A stretch of DNA of 64,000 bases from Mucilaginibacter saanensis. GTDB lineage: Bacteria; Bacteroidota; Bacteroidia; Sphingobacteriales; Sphingobacteriaceae. This document shows positions 56,512 to 64,000 of this stretch, piece by piece. The notes under the pieces were generated by a model, which made no database searches, had not been told where the DNA came from, and worked only from the letters and a program-made list of their open reading frames with translations. The stretch is from the NCBI RefSeq assembly GCF_014200575.1, contig NZ_JACHBZ010000011.1:124001-188000 (forward strand). Reading direction: 5' to 3'. Positions within the stretch are counted from its first letter, which is position 1, and each line of letters starts with the position of its first letter. Made by a program: the position numbers and the translations under genes.

Positions 56512-56542
56512 TTGCATATTTAAATTTATCAACCTATATTTG
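56512..56542 (+). promoter_or_regulatory. Bacteroidota-type promoter of rpsT
   Basis: TTG at 56512-56514, 20-bp spacer, TATATTTG at 56535-56542: an exact consensus match. The leader would be about 37 nt. Confidence 0.78.
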
Positions 56543-56585
56543 CAGTCCTTAAAATAAATAGAAAAAAGAATAACAAAGCTATACA

Positions 56586-56840
56586 ATGGCAAATCATAAA
56601 TCATCTTTAAAAAGAATCAGGTCAAACGCTGCGAAGCGTCTGCGTAACAGGTACCAGGCTAAAACAACCAGGAACGCTATTAAGAAATTAAGAAACACTA
56701 CTACTAAAGCTGATGCAAGTGCATTGTTAGGTAAAGTGATCTCTATGTTAGACCGTTTAGCTAAAAAGAATGTTATTCACAAAAATAAAGCTTCAAACAA
56801 CAAATCGAAGCTTACTAAATTTGTAAACGGCTTAAGCTAA
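56586..56840 (+). CDS. rpsT: 30S ribosomal protein S20
   Basis: 84 residues, very basic and helical: [21 protein letters not shown], then a [15 protein letters not shown] helix and a final [13 protein letters not shown]. It matches bacterial S20 in length and opening (MANHKSAxKRI). It binds 16S rRNA in the small subunit body. It has its own consensus promoter and terminator, as an independently controlled ribosomal gene. ATG at 56586. Confidence 0.96.
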   Translation: MANHKSSLKRIRSNAAKRLRNRYQAKTTRNAIKKLRNTTTKADASALLGKVISMLDRLAKKNVIHKNKASNNKSKLTKFVNGLS

Positions 56841-56860
56841 TAATCAGCTACAAAATATTA

Positions 56861-56896
56861 AAAGGGGATGGTGCCATGGTGCTATCCCCTTTTTTT
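56861..56896 (+). terminator. Intrinsic terminator of rpsT
   Basis: AAAGGGGAT (56861-56869) pairs with ATCCCCTTT (56884-56892), with further pairing of GGTGCC/GGTGCT inside, then a T-run. Confidence 0.88.
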
Positions 56897-56925
56897 GTTC
56901 GAATGTTTTTGTCTACTTTAATGTC

Positions 56926-57624
56926 GTGGAAAACTACAACGAGAAGATCAGTATAAAATCATGGGCCGAAGAAGATCGCCCGCGCGAGAAACTAAGCACC
57001 CAGGGCAGGCGGGCATTGACTGATGCCGAACTGATTGCTATACTCATTGGCTCGGGCAGCCGTACCGAAACAGCTGTGGAATTAAGCAAACGTATACTGC
57101 ACCATTATGAAAATGATCTGAACAGACTGGGCAAGGCCTCTATCAGCGAGCTTTCTAAATTTAAGGGGATAGGAGAGGCAAAGGCTATATCCATTATAGC
57201 TGCGTTGGAGATTGGTCGCCGCCGTAACGATACCGAGGTTAAGGCGATAGAATATATTACCGGCAGCCGCGATGCCTATAATATCATGCGCCGCCACCTG
57301 ATGGATCTGAACCACGAAGAGTTTTGGATATTGTTGGTTGGTCGCTCACAAAAGGTGCTGGCCAAAGAGCTGGTGAGCAAAGGAGGCCTTTCGGCTACGG
57401 TAGCCGATCCTAAAATCATTTTTTACATGGCCCTGCAGCAGCAGGCCAGTGGTATTATCCTTATCCATAATCACCCATCGGGTAACCTGAAACCCAGTCA
57501 TCAGGATGTTGACCTCACCAAAAAAATAAGCGCCGCCGGCAAAATGCTGGAGATTAATGTGCTTGACCACCTGATTATTACTGACACCGGATATTACAGC
57601 TTTGGGGATGAGGGGATAATTTGA
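56926..57624 (+). CDS. radC: RadC family JAB/MPN metalloprotein
   Basis: 232 residues from GTG 56926. An N-terminal helix-hairpin-helix-like part (LTDAELIAILIGSGS; LSKFKGIGEAKAISIIAALEIG) leads to the JAMM zinc motif: Glu in NHEEFWILL, then HNHPSGNLKPSHQD (about 186-199). RadC is widely annotated as a DNA repair protein, but its repair role is not established; the MPN domain suggests an isopeptidase or a metal-dependent hydrolase. Transcribed alone, downstream of rpsT. Confidence 0.93.
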   Translation: MENYNEKISIKSWAEEDRPREKLSTQGRRALTDAELIAILIGSGSRTETAVELSKRILHHYENDLNRLGKASISELSKFKGIGEAKAISIIAALEIGRRRNDTEVKAIEYITGSRDAYNIMRRHLMDLNHEEFWILLVGRSQKVLAKELVSKGGLSATVADPKIIFYMALQQQASGIILIHNHPSGNLKPSHQDVDLTKKISAAGKMLEINVLDHLIITDTGYYSFGDEGII

Positions 57625-57673
57625 TTTGGGATTTGGGGATTTCGATTTCAGTTTTTAAAATTTAGATACTTGT

Positions 57674-57786
57674 GCTGCCGCGAGTTTGTAGCTGGTTGCA
57701 TTACATGTTTTCAGCTTCGGCTGAAGTAAGCTGGAAGCTTACCTGTGTGACACCCACGAGATACGCTGCGCTAATCTCGCGGTAGC
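57674..57786. repeat. Cluster of nested palindromes, MITE-like element
   Basis: GCTGCCGCGAG (57674-57684) and CTCGCGGTAGC (57776-57786) form imperfect outer inverted repeats (10 of 11). Inside are three hairpins: TTCAGC-TTCG-GCTGAA (57710-57725), GTAAGCT-GGA-AGCTTAC (57726-57742) and CGAGAT...ATCTCG (57757-57779). No ORF. Confidence 0.65.
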
Positions 57787-57881
57787 GAATAGCGGGGATT
57801 TAATTAAAAAGCCAAAATTAAAAAGTCAAAAATCTTACTCATACCTTTTTGCTTTCAGCTTTAACCTTTCAGCCTAAATCG

Positions 57882-57889
57882 TATCTTTG
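57882..57889 (+). promoter_or_regulatory. -7 element before pheT
   Basis: TATCTTTG at 57882-57889 fits TAnnTTTG, 20 bp before the pheT ATG. No TTG lies at the usual -33 spacing. Confidence 0.45.
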
Positions 57890-57909
57890 CCGATTATCAT
57901 TTCTGAATA

Positions 57910-60309
57910 ATGAAGATATCATATAACTGGCTTAAAGAATTTATTGATACAGATAAAACTCCACAGGAAATTTCAATTATCCTTACCGGTACTGGTTTGG
58001 AGGTGGAGAGCCTGGAAAAAGTACAACCCATTCCCGGCGGTCTTGAAGGCCTGGTGATTGGTTATGTAAAGGAGTGTACTGACCACGCCAATTCAGATCA
58101 CCTGCATGTAACTAAGGTTGATGTTGGTGGTGCGGAAGACCTGCAGATTGTTTGCGGCGCAGCTAACGTTGCCGCCGGGCAAAAAGTGGTGGTTGCTGTT
58201 GTAGGCACCTCCGTTTACCCCGTAGCAGGCGAACCTTTTGCCATAAAAAAATCAAAAATACGCGGCGAAGTATCCGAAGGGATGATCTGTGCTGAGGACG
58301 AGATAGGTTTAGGTACCAACCAGGATGGTATCATGGTGCTTGATGCCGATGCTCCTGTAGGTGCGCTGGCTAAAGACTATTTTAAGCTGAACGATGACTA
58401 CATGTACGAGATAGGCTTAACCCCTAATCGTGCGGATGCCGCATCGCATTTGGGTACTGCCCGTGATATTGCCGCGTTCTTGAAAATAGGAATCACCAGG
58501 CCGGATGTAAGCGCATTCAAAGTTGCCAATACCGGCAGGACTATTAATGTAGTGGTAGAGAATGAACAGGCCAGTCCGCGTTATTCAGGGTTAACCATCA
58601 GCGGGCTTGAGGTAAAGGAATCACCGAAATGGTTAAAGGAACGGCTGGCAGTAATTGGTATCCGCTCCATCAACAACATTGTGGATGTTACCAACTATGT
58701 ATTACATGAGTTAGGACAGCCGCTGCATGCCTTTGATACCGACGAAATAAAAGGGAATAAGGTGCTGGTTAAAAATTATCCGGAAGGAACCGTTTTTAAA
58801 ACGCTTGACGATGTAGACCGCAAACTATCTGAGCACGATTTGATGATTGGTAATGCCGAAGAGCCGATGTGTATTGCCGGTGTTTTTGGCGGTATTGCTT
58901 CGGGTGTTAAAGCATCAACTACCAGTATTTTCCTGGAGAGCGCTTACTTTAATTCGGTATCGGTACGTAAAACAGCTAAAAGGCATGGTTTAAAAACGGA
59001 TGCTTCGTTCAGGTTTGAACGCGGTACTGATCCGGACATGACCGTGTTTGCCTTAAAGCGCGCGGCTTTACTCATACAGCAGGTTGCCGGTGGCCAAGTA
59101 TCATCTGATATTGTTGATCTTTATCCTGGCCCGGTTGCGCCGTTTGCTTTTGATGTAAGTTATAAAAACATTCGCAGGCTCATTGGTAAGGATATTCCGC
59201 ATACCGAGATCAAAGCTATTATTCAGGCCTTGGATATTAAGGTAGTTAACGAAACGGAAGAGGTGCTTTCATTGCAGGTGCCTCCATACCGTGTTGATGT
59301 AACCCGCGAAGTGGACGTGGTGGAAGAGGTGCTGCGTATTTATGGTTATAACAACATTGAGATACCAACCCAGATCAGGGCATCATTAAATACGTCGCAA
59401 AGACCTGAAAAAGATACGGTACAGAATCAGCTGTCAGATTTATTGACCGCTAATGGCTTTAATGAAATATTATCTAACTCGCTAACTAAATCCGCCTATT
59501 CAGACAATTTGGATACTGCTGTAAAGATTCTGAACCCTTTAAGCAGCGATCTGGATGTAATGCGCCAAACCTTGTTGTATTCGGGACTGGAGGCTATAGT
59601 TTATAACCAGAACCGTCGTGCTGCCGATTTGAAATTTTATGAGTTTGGTAAAGTGTATAGTGTAAAGGACGATAAATACATTGAAACCCAGCGTTTTTCG
59701 ATATTTATTACCGGCGCCAATGCTGCCGAGCAATGGAATCAGAAATCTAAACAGGTATCATTCTATAACCTGAAAGCCGTAGTTGATAGCATTTTGGAGC
59801 GATTGAATATCACCGACTACACGGTTGATGATGCTACTTGCAAAAAAATGGCTTATGGGCTGCAATACATGCTTAATGGTAAACAGTTGGTTAAGTTTGG
59901 TGCGGTTGCTGTAACTGCTTTGAAAAAAGTTGATGTAGAAAAAGAGGTGTTTTATGCCGATTTTAATTTCGACATCGTATTGTCGGCTATACGCAAAAAT
60001 AAGATCGTTTACCAAGAGGTTTCCAAGTTTCCGGCAGTGCGCCGTGATCTTTCCATGTTGATAGATAAAAGCATTTCTTTTGGTCAGTTAAAACAGATTG
60101 CCCAGCGAACGGAACGCAAGCTACTGAAGGAAGTTAGTGTATTTGACGTTTATGAGGGCGATAAATTACCGGCCGGAAAAAAATCATACGCGCTTAGTTT
60201 TATCATACAGGATATCGAAAAAACCCTTACCGATAAGGCCATTGATTCCATTATGCAAAAATTAATTTATAACTTAGGTAAAGAAGCCGGAGCCGAGATC
60301 AGGAAATAA
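57910..60309 (+). CDS. pheT: Phenylalanine-tRNA ligase beta subunit
   Basis: 799 residues, the standard length. Order: N-terminal MKISYNWLKEFID, EMAP-like tRNA-binding domain (about 40-150: VGYVKECTDHANSDHLHVTKVDVG), B3/B4 editing region (about 210-400), B5 domain (about 405-475: YKNIRRLIGKDIPH), catalytic-like core (about 480-690) and a C-terminal ferredoxin-fold anticodon domain (about 705-799: SKFPAVRRDLSMLIDKSISFGQLK). With PheS it charges tRNA-Phe. The pheS gene is not in the window, so alpha and beta are unlinked here, as in several Bacteroidota. Confidence 0.97.
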   Translation: MKISYNWLKEFIDTDKTPQEISIILTGTGLEVESLEKVQPIPGGLEGLVIGYVKECTDHANSDHLHVTKVDVGGAEDLQIVCGAANVAAGQKVVVAVVGTSVYPVAGEPFAIKKSKIRGEVSEGMICAEDEIGLGTNQDGIMVLDADAPVGALAKDYFKLNDDYMYEIGLTPNRADAASHLGTARDIAAFLKIGITRPDVSAFKVANTGRTINVVVENEQASPRYSGLTISGLEVKESPKWLKERLAVIGIRSINNIVDVTNYVLHELGQPLHAFDTDEIKGNKVLVKNYPEGTVFKTLDDVDRKLSEHDLMIGNAEEPMCIAGVFGGIASGVKASTTSIFLESAYFNSVSVRKTAKRHGLKTDASFRFERGTDPDMTVFALKRAALLIQQVAGGQVSSDIVDLYPGPVAPFAFDVSYKNIRRLIGKDIPHTEIKAIIQALDIKVVNETEEVLSLQVPPYRVDVTREVDVVEEVLRIYGYNNIEIPTQIRASLNTSQRPEKDTVQNQLSDLLTANGFNEILSNSLTKSAYSDNLDTAVKILNPLSSDLDVMRQTLLYSGLEAIVYNQNRRAADLKFYEFGKVYSVKDDKYIETQRFSIFITGANAAEQWNQKSKQVSFYNLKAVVDSILERLNITDYTVDDATCKKMAYGLQYMLNGKQLVKFGAVAVTALKKVDVEKEVFYADFNFDIVLSAIRKNKIVYQEVSKFPAVRRDLSMLIDKSISFGQLKQIAQRTERKLLKEVSVFDVYEGDKLPAGKKSYALSFIIQDIEKTLTDKAIDSIMQKLIYNLGKEAGAEIRK

Positions 60310-60426
60310 TTTAATTTGATTCGGGATTAAGAAAATGAAATTTAGCGCCGGTAAATACCGGAAGAAACTAACAGATCAATAATTAAAATTAAATTAATTA
60401 ATAAATCAGTAATTTTATAATTATAA

Positions 60427-60717
60427 ATGGCCTCCGTAGCAGAACAGTTAAATAAAATTGTAGATAAGACCGAGCGGCTAATTGAGCTTTGTGCTGCTTT
60501 ACAGGAGGAAAATGATCTGTTAAAACTGGAAAGCGAGGCTTTAACGGTTGCCCTTGATGCCAGCAAAGGGAAGACAAAAGAGTTGGAAGAAAAGCTTCGT
60601 GTATTGAAAGCTGCGAAGTCATTTTCAGAAACAAATGAAAAAAGTCTTGACATAAAGCAAAAAATTAACGACTTTGTGCAAGAAATTGATAAGTGTATTG
60701 TATTATTGAAGAAATAA
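60427..60717 (+). CDS. ZapB-like coiled-coil protein
   Basis: 96 residues, nearly all predicted coiled coil (LNKIVDKTERLIELCAALQEENDLLKLESEAL; KTKELEEKLRVLKAAKSF). It lies 20 bp upstream of zapA and 117 bp downstream of pheT. Its length and heptads resemble ZapB, the coiled-coil divisome factor that binds ZapA in E. coli, but sequence identity cannot be claimed; similar short coiled-coil genes precede zapA in related genomes. Cytoplasmic. Function inferred from context. Confidence 0.72.
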   Translation: MASVAEQLNKIVDKTERLIELCAALQEENDLLKLESEALTVALDASKGKTKELEEKLRVLKAAKSFSETNEKSLDIKQKINDFVQEIDKCIVLLKK

Positions 60718-60737
60718 TACAAAAAGTGAAAAGCTCA

Positions 60738-61028
60738 ATGGGAGAAATCTCAATAAAAATAAATATTGCTGACAGAGTTTACCCATTAAAGGTAAACATG
60801 GAGGAGGAAGAAATAATACGCAGGGCGGCCAAACTAATTAATGACCGGATAAAAGAATATCAGGAAAATTATGCGGTGAGGGATAAACAAGATCTGCTTT
60901 CAATGGCGGTGTTGCATTATGCTACATCATCATTAAAGGCAGAGAAGAAGGTCACGGTTGAAGATACCGATATTGCTGAAAAGGTGTATCAACTTGATCA
61001 TTTGCTGACTGAATTTTTCTCGAAGTAA
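60738..61028 (+). CDS. zapA: Cell division protein ZapA
   Basis: 96 residues from ATG 60738 (upstream ATG/ATT codons in frame from 60693 would overlap the previous gene). GEISIKINIADRVYPLKVNMEEEEIIRRAAKLINDRI, then DLLSMAVLHYATSS and a C-terminal coiled coil match ZapA. ZapA stabilises the FtsZ ring by cross-linking protofilaments. It is preceded by the ZapB-like gene and followed by a structured intergenic region before rny. Confidence 0.9.
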   Translation: MGEISIKINIADRVYPLKVNMEEEEIIRRAAKLINDRIKEYQENYAVRDKQDLLSMAVLHYATSSLKAEKKVTVEDTDIAEKVYQLDHLLTEFFSK

Positions 61029-61063
61029 TTAGCGTTCTTTACATACATATACAGAGCACATTT

Positions 61064-61235
61064 TAAGATTTAACCGCAGTTAAATTTTAGGTTTCACTAT
61101 TAAAAACTTAACGCTTCAATATGAGCGGATCTAAGAGGCATGCGTTACTATTTATATTAACGTAACCCATGATTCCAATATCCGAAATGAAGTTTTTAAA
61201 TACATGATACTTAAAAGTTAGTTGCGGTTTTTTTA
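61064..61235 (+). ncRNA. Candidate structured RNA between zapA and rny (possible 6S type)
   Basis: No ORF fits here. The stretch can fold into nested stems: AACCGCA (61072-61078) with TGCGGTT (61223-61229); TTAAAAACTT (61100-61109) with AAGTTTTTAA (61190-61199), a perfect 10-bp pairing; and an inner hairpin CATGcGTTAC (61139-61148) with GTAACcCATG (61162-61171). A T-run (61228-61235) follows the closing stem. An alternative local hairpin TAAGATTTAAC-CGCA-GTTAAATTTTA (61064-61089) competes. A long rod with an internal bubble downstream of zapA recalls the 6S RNA gene, which is zapA-linked in proteobacteria. The identification is an inference; boundaries are approximate. Confidence 0.45.
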
Positions 61236-61265
61236 TTATATAACCTTACACCCTAAAAAAAGAAG

Positions 61266-62831
61266 ATGGACGTATTATTATACATTATTATTGGCCTGTT
61301 GGTAGGTGCCATTATTGGCATCGTCATTGGCCGCTTCCTGCTGCGGAAGCTTTTTAAAGACCAGGAAACATCCGCGCAGAACAAAGTGAAAAAGATATTA
61401 AAGGATGCTGAAAACAATGCAGAGATCCTGAAAAAGAATAAATCACTGGAAGCCAAAGAGAAGTTTTTACAGTTGAAGGCTGAGCATGAACAAGAAGTAA
61501 ACACTAAAAATAACGCCATTAACCAGCGCGAAAACGGTGTGAAGCAAAAAGAGCAATCGCTAAACCAGCGTTTGGAAAACATGAACCGCAAGGAAAGTGA
61601 GTTGGATAATACCCGCAAAAACCTGGAAAAGCAAACAGATATTGTTGTTAAAAAACAAGAAGAGGTTGAAGTGCTTAAAAATTCGCACGTAAAGCAATTG
61701 GAAACCATTGCCGGTTTATCTGCCGATGATGCCAAAAATCAGCTGGTTGATACTTTACGTGAAGAGGCCCGTACTAAAGCAATGATCCAGATAAAGGATA
61801 TTGTTGACGAAGCAAAGCTTACCGCTACCAAAGAAGCTAAAAAGATAGTTATACAAACTATACAGCGTACCGCTACCGAGAGTGCTATTGAAAATACGGT
61901 GTCTATTTTCAATATTGAAAATGATGAGATCAAGGGTCGTATCATTGGCCGCGAGGGTAGGAATATCCGCGCGTTGGAAGCGGCAACAGGTATTGAAATT
62001 ATTGTTGATGATACGCCAGAAGCTATTATCCTATCGGGTTTTGACCCGGTTAGGCGCGAAATTGCGAGGCTTGCTATGCACCGCCTGGTAACAGATGGCC
62101 GTATACACCCTGCCCGTATTGAGGAAGTGGTTGCCAAAACCAAAAAACAAATTGAAGAAGAAATAGTAGAAATAGGCGAGCGTACTGTGATTGATTTGGG
62201 TATACATGGTTTACACCCTGAACTGATCCGTATGGTTGGTCGTATGCGTTACCGTTCATCTTATGGTCAGAACCTGTTGCAGCACTCTCGTGAAGTAGCC
62301 AACTTTTGTGCTACTATGGCTGCCGAGCTTGGCTTAAATGTTAAAATGGCTAAACGTGCAGGCTTGTTACATGATATTGGTAAAGTACCTGATGATAACC
62401 CGGAGCTACCTCACGCTATTTTAGGTATGCAACTGGCAGAAAAATATAAGGAACATCCTGAGGTTTGTAATGCCATAGGTGCTCACCACGATGAAATTGA
62501 GATGACTTCCATGTTGTCGCCAATTATTCAGGCTTGTGATGCCATTTCAGGTGCCCGTCCGGGTGCCCGCCGCGAAGTGGTTGAAAGCTATATTAAACGT
62601 TTAAAAGAGCTGGAAGAACTTGCTTTATCATATCCGGGTGTTGAAAAAACCTTCGCTATACAGGCTGGTCGTGAGCTGCGTGTAGTAGTGGAGAGTGAGA
62701 AGATCACCGATGCACAATCAGAAGTATTGGCTGCAGATATCTCCAACCGTATCCAAACAGAAATGACCTACCCCGGTCAGATCAAAGTTACCGTTATCAG
62801 GGAAACCCGCTCGGTAGCGTTTGCCAAGTAA
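61266..62831 (+). CDS. rny: Ribonuclease Y
   Basis: 521 residues, the standard length. One N-terminal transmembrane helix (about 3-25), a long coiled coil (about 35-165), a KH domain (about 208-275: [19 protein letters not shown]) and an HD domain ([12 protein letters not shown] near 336, LLHDIGK near 367, GAHHDE near 403). It is a membrane-anchored endoribonuclease that starts mRNA decay. ATG at 61266 places the helix at the N-terminus. A terminator follows 23 bp after the stop. Confidence 0.97.
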   Translation: MDVLLYIIIGLLVGAIIGIVIGRFLLRKLFKDQETSAQNKVKKILKDAENNAEILKKNKSLEAKEKFLQLKAEHEQEVNTKNNAINQRENGVKQKEQSLNQRLENMNRKESELDNTRKNLEKQTDIVVKKQEEVEVLKNSHVKQLETIAGLSADDAKNQLVDTLREEARTKAMIQIKDIVDEAKLTATKEAKKIVIQTIQRTATESAIENTVSIFNIENDEIKGRIIGREGRNIRALEAATGIEIIVDDTPEAIILSGFDPVRREIARLAMHRLVTDGRIHPARIEEVVAKTKKQIEEEIVEIGERTVIDLGIHGLHPELIRMVGRMRYRSSYGQNLLQHSREVANFCATMAAELGLNVKMAKRAGLLHDIGKVPDDNPELPHAILGMQLAEKYKEHPEVCNAIGAHHDEIEMTSMLSPIIQACDAISGARPGARREVVESYIKRLKELEELALSYPGVEKTFAIQAGRELRVVVESEKITDAQSEVLAADISNRIQTEMTYPGQIKVTVIRETRSVAFAK

Positions 62832-62853
62832 TAATTACAGTAAATAAAATAAC

Positions 62854-62892
62854 AAACCCTTTCTGCTTTAAAAAAACAGAAAGGGTTTTTAT
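62854..62892 (+). terminator. Intrinsic terminator of rny
   Basis: AAACCCTTTCTG (62854-62865) pairs with CAGAAAGGGTTT (62877-62888), then TT. Confidence 0.9.
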
Positions 62893-62903
62893 ATTTACAG
62901 GAA

Positions 62904-63458
62904 ATGGCTTCAAATAAATTATCAGATACATCGCAGGGTAATACACCGTCAAAAACAGGGGATACCAATGGTATGCGCCCCGTTGATATTTATTTTGCCA
63001 AATATGCCGAGAGTCATCAAAACAAAACCAATGAGGTTTTTCATTTCATTTGCATTCCGCTTATTGTATTTAGTATTGTCGGCCTGGTATGGTCAATCCC
63101 GTTTCCTTATCTTAAATTTTTGGGCACCTATAATGGTGTTTTTAACTGGGCGTCATTTTTAATTGCTCTCAGCATTTACTATTATCTGAAACTGTCGCCT
63201 GTGCTATCGTACCTGATGCTTTTTATGTTGTTTGGCTTTAGTTATGGCATCATAGGGTTGGAGCAATGGCACAAAAATGGTGGCCCTGCGCTGTGGCTGG
63301 TTTGCCTGGTCCTGTTCATTGTTGCCTGGGTTGGGCAGTTCATTGGTCATAAAATTGAAGGCAAAAAGCCCTCATTCTTAGATGATATTAAGTTTTTGCT
63401 TATTGGGCCAATATACCTACTACACCTGGTGTTAAAAAAACTATCTGTTAAATATTGA
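62904..63458 (+). CDS. Mpo1-like (DUF962) membrane protein
   Basis: 184 residues with four membrane segments. RPVDIYFAKYAESHQNKTNEVFHFICIPL (about 25-53) and the C-terminal VGQFIGHKIEGKKPS (about 142-156) carry the conserved His residues of the Mpo1/YGL010w family. Yeast Mpo1 is an iron-dependent dioxygenase that shortens 2-hydroxy fatty acids from phytosphingosine breakdown. A lipid-oxidation role here is an inference; it may be relevant that an oxoamine synthase of the sphingolipid type is encoded elsewhere in the window. ATG at 62904 closely follows the rny terminator. Confidence 0.88.
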   Translation: MASNKLSDTSQGNTPSKTGDTNGMRPVDIYFAKYAESHQNKTNEVFHFICIPLIVFSIVGLVWSIPFPYLKFLGTYNGVFNWASFLIALSIYYYLKLSPVLSYLMLFMLFGFSYGIIGLEQWHKNGGPALWLVCLVLFIVAWVGQFIGHKIEGKKPSFLDDIKFLLIGPIYLLHLVLKKLSVKY

Positions 63459-63474
63459 TTAAGGCTTTTAATTA

Positions 63475-63514
63475 ATGTTAACACAAAGGGTTAAAAATAA
63501 TCTTGTGTTAACAT
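63475..63514. promoter_or_regulatory. 12-bp inverted repeat upstream of the TonB receptor gene
   Basis: ATGTTAACACAA (63475-63486) has its exact reverse complement TTGTGTTAACAT at 63503-63514, 16 bp apart. A further CTGTTAAT half-site lies at 63516-63523. The site is 45-85 bp before the ATG at 63560, suited to an operator, but no T-run supports a terminator. Confidence 0.45.
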
Positions 63515-63559
63515 ACTGTTAATATTGTAGCTGAACCTTTGTGTTATAAATAAACACAA

Positions 63560-64000
63560 ATGAAAAAGCTTTACTTTATCCTTTTATCAGTGCTGATTAT
63601 TGGGGTTGCAAATGTTGCAAATGCGCAAATTACAACCTCGGTAGTAAGCGGAAAAGTTACCGACCAGAAAGGCGCAACCCTGCCTGGCGTAACCATTACC
63701 CTGCTCAACACAAGTACCGGCACACGTTATGGCGCTCAGTCAAACGCTGATGGCCGTTACACCGTTGCCAACGTTAACCCAGGTGGTCCATACATTATAT
63801 CTGCTTCTTTTGTAGGTTTTAAAAAAGACCAAAGATCTGACGTTACTTTAAGTTTAGGTAGCGTTACTTTTAACTTTGCACTGGCCGATGAAACTACAAC
63901 CTTACAGGAAGTAAAGGTTAGAGCCAACGGCGGTGGTACCAAAACAGGTGCAAGTACACGCATTAACCAAAATCAATTACGTACACTGCCATCTATCAGC
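63560..64000 (+). CDS. TonB-dependent receptor with carboxypeptidase-regulatory domain (5' part)
   Basis: The frame is open from ATG 63560 to the window edge (147 codons). Signal peptide (1-22, ending ANAQ), then a carboxypeptidase-regulatory domain (VVSGKVTDQKGATLPGVTI, YGAQSNADGRYTVANV, ISASFVGFKKDQRSDV; about 27-105) and the linker TTLQEVKVRANG leading to a plug (INQNQLRTLPSIS). This is the N-terminal order of Oar/SusC-like outer-membrane receptors. The barrel lies beyond the window. A perfect 12-bp inverted repeat precedes it. Confidence 0.85.
   Translation, partial: MKKLYFILLSVLIIGVANVANAQITTSVVSGKVTDQKGATLPGVTITLLNTSTGTRYGAQSNADGRYTVANVNPGGPYIISASFVGFKKDQRSDVTLSLGSVTFNFALADETTTLQEVKVRANGGGTKTGASTRINQNQLRTLPSIS

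Overview
The window is chromosomal housekeeping and cell-envelope DNA from a Bacteroidota bacterium, most likely a Sphingobacteriaceae member close to Mucilaginibacter or Pedobacter. The assignment is an inference. It rests on Bacteroidota-type promoters (TTG, 19-20 bp, TAnnTTTG), T9SS-type C-terminal domains ending gliding-associated proteins, a gldF-gldG type gene with a gldA-like ATPase, a small Hc1-type histone-like protein, carboxypeptidase-regulatory/TonB outer-membrane proteins, and ftsQ-ftsA-ftsZ with the Bacteroidota-style FtsZ tail. I see no prophage, insertion sequence, CRISPR array, tRNA or rRNA gene.

Layout. 1-3.6 kb: end of ftsQ, then ftsA and ftsZ, with three DnaA-box-like 9-mers before ftsZ and large inverted repeats after ftsA and ftsZ. 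3.6-9 kb: a PLP-dependent alpha-oxoamine synthase, a phosphoglucomutase/phosphomannomutase, a family GH125 mannosidase and a 59-residue histone H1-like protein. 9-15 kb (minus strand): dapA, a DUF5686-type outer-membrane protein, a Cys-rich small protein and ligA. 15.3-16.3 kb: a secreted TNT-family (NAD+ glycohydrolase type) protein followed 9 bp later by an unrecognised small gene, a candidate toxin-immunity pair. 16.4-24.3 kb: envelope proteins, an MBOAT O-acyltransferase with its SGNH-like partner, a DUF885 lipoprotein, a DinB-like protein and an alpha/beta hydrolase. 24.5-28.5 kb: a TonB-type outer-membrane receptor, a KTSC protein and a TauE/SafE-DUF1634 exporter pair. 28.6-39.4 kb: two paralogous pairs of M16 zinc peptidases, one catalytic and one HxxEH-lacking gene in each, flanking a UbiD-type decarboxylase, a repeat-rich T9SS cargo and a lipoprotein.

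39.5-48.5 kb: small beta-barrels, an AI-2E family permease, glyS, a large NHL/Ig T9SS cargo, a flavin reductase and the gldA-like ATPase. 48.7-56.3 kb: a fused gldF-gldG gene, dnaN, two DUF4397 lipoproteins, a DedA protein, an S1/P1 or phospholipase-C-like protein and a methyltransferase. 56.5-64 kb: rpsT, radC, pheT, a ZapB-like coiled-coil gene, zapA, a structured intergenic region (candidate 6S-type RNA), rny, an Mpo1-like protein and the start of a TonB-dependent receptor.

The most interesting items are the TNT-domain pair at 15.3-16.3 kb, the candidate structured RNA between zapA and rny, the DnaA-box cluster before ftsZ, and several palindromic repeat families in intergenic DNA. Most intrinsic terminators are clear and show that the majority of genes are transcribed alone or in short operons.
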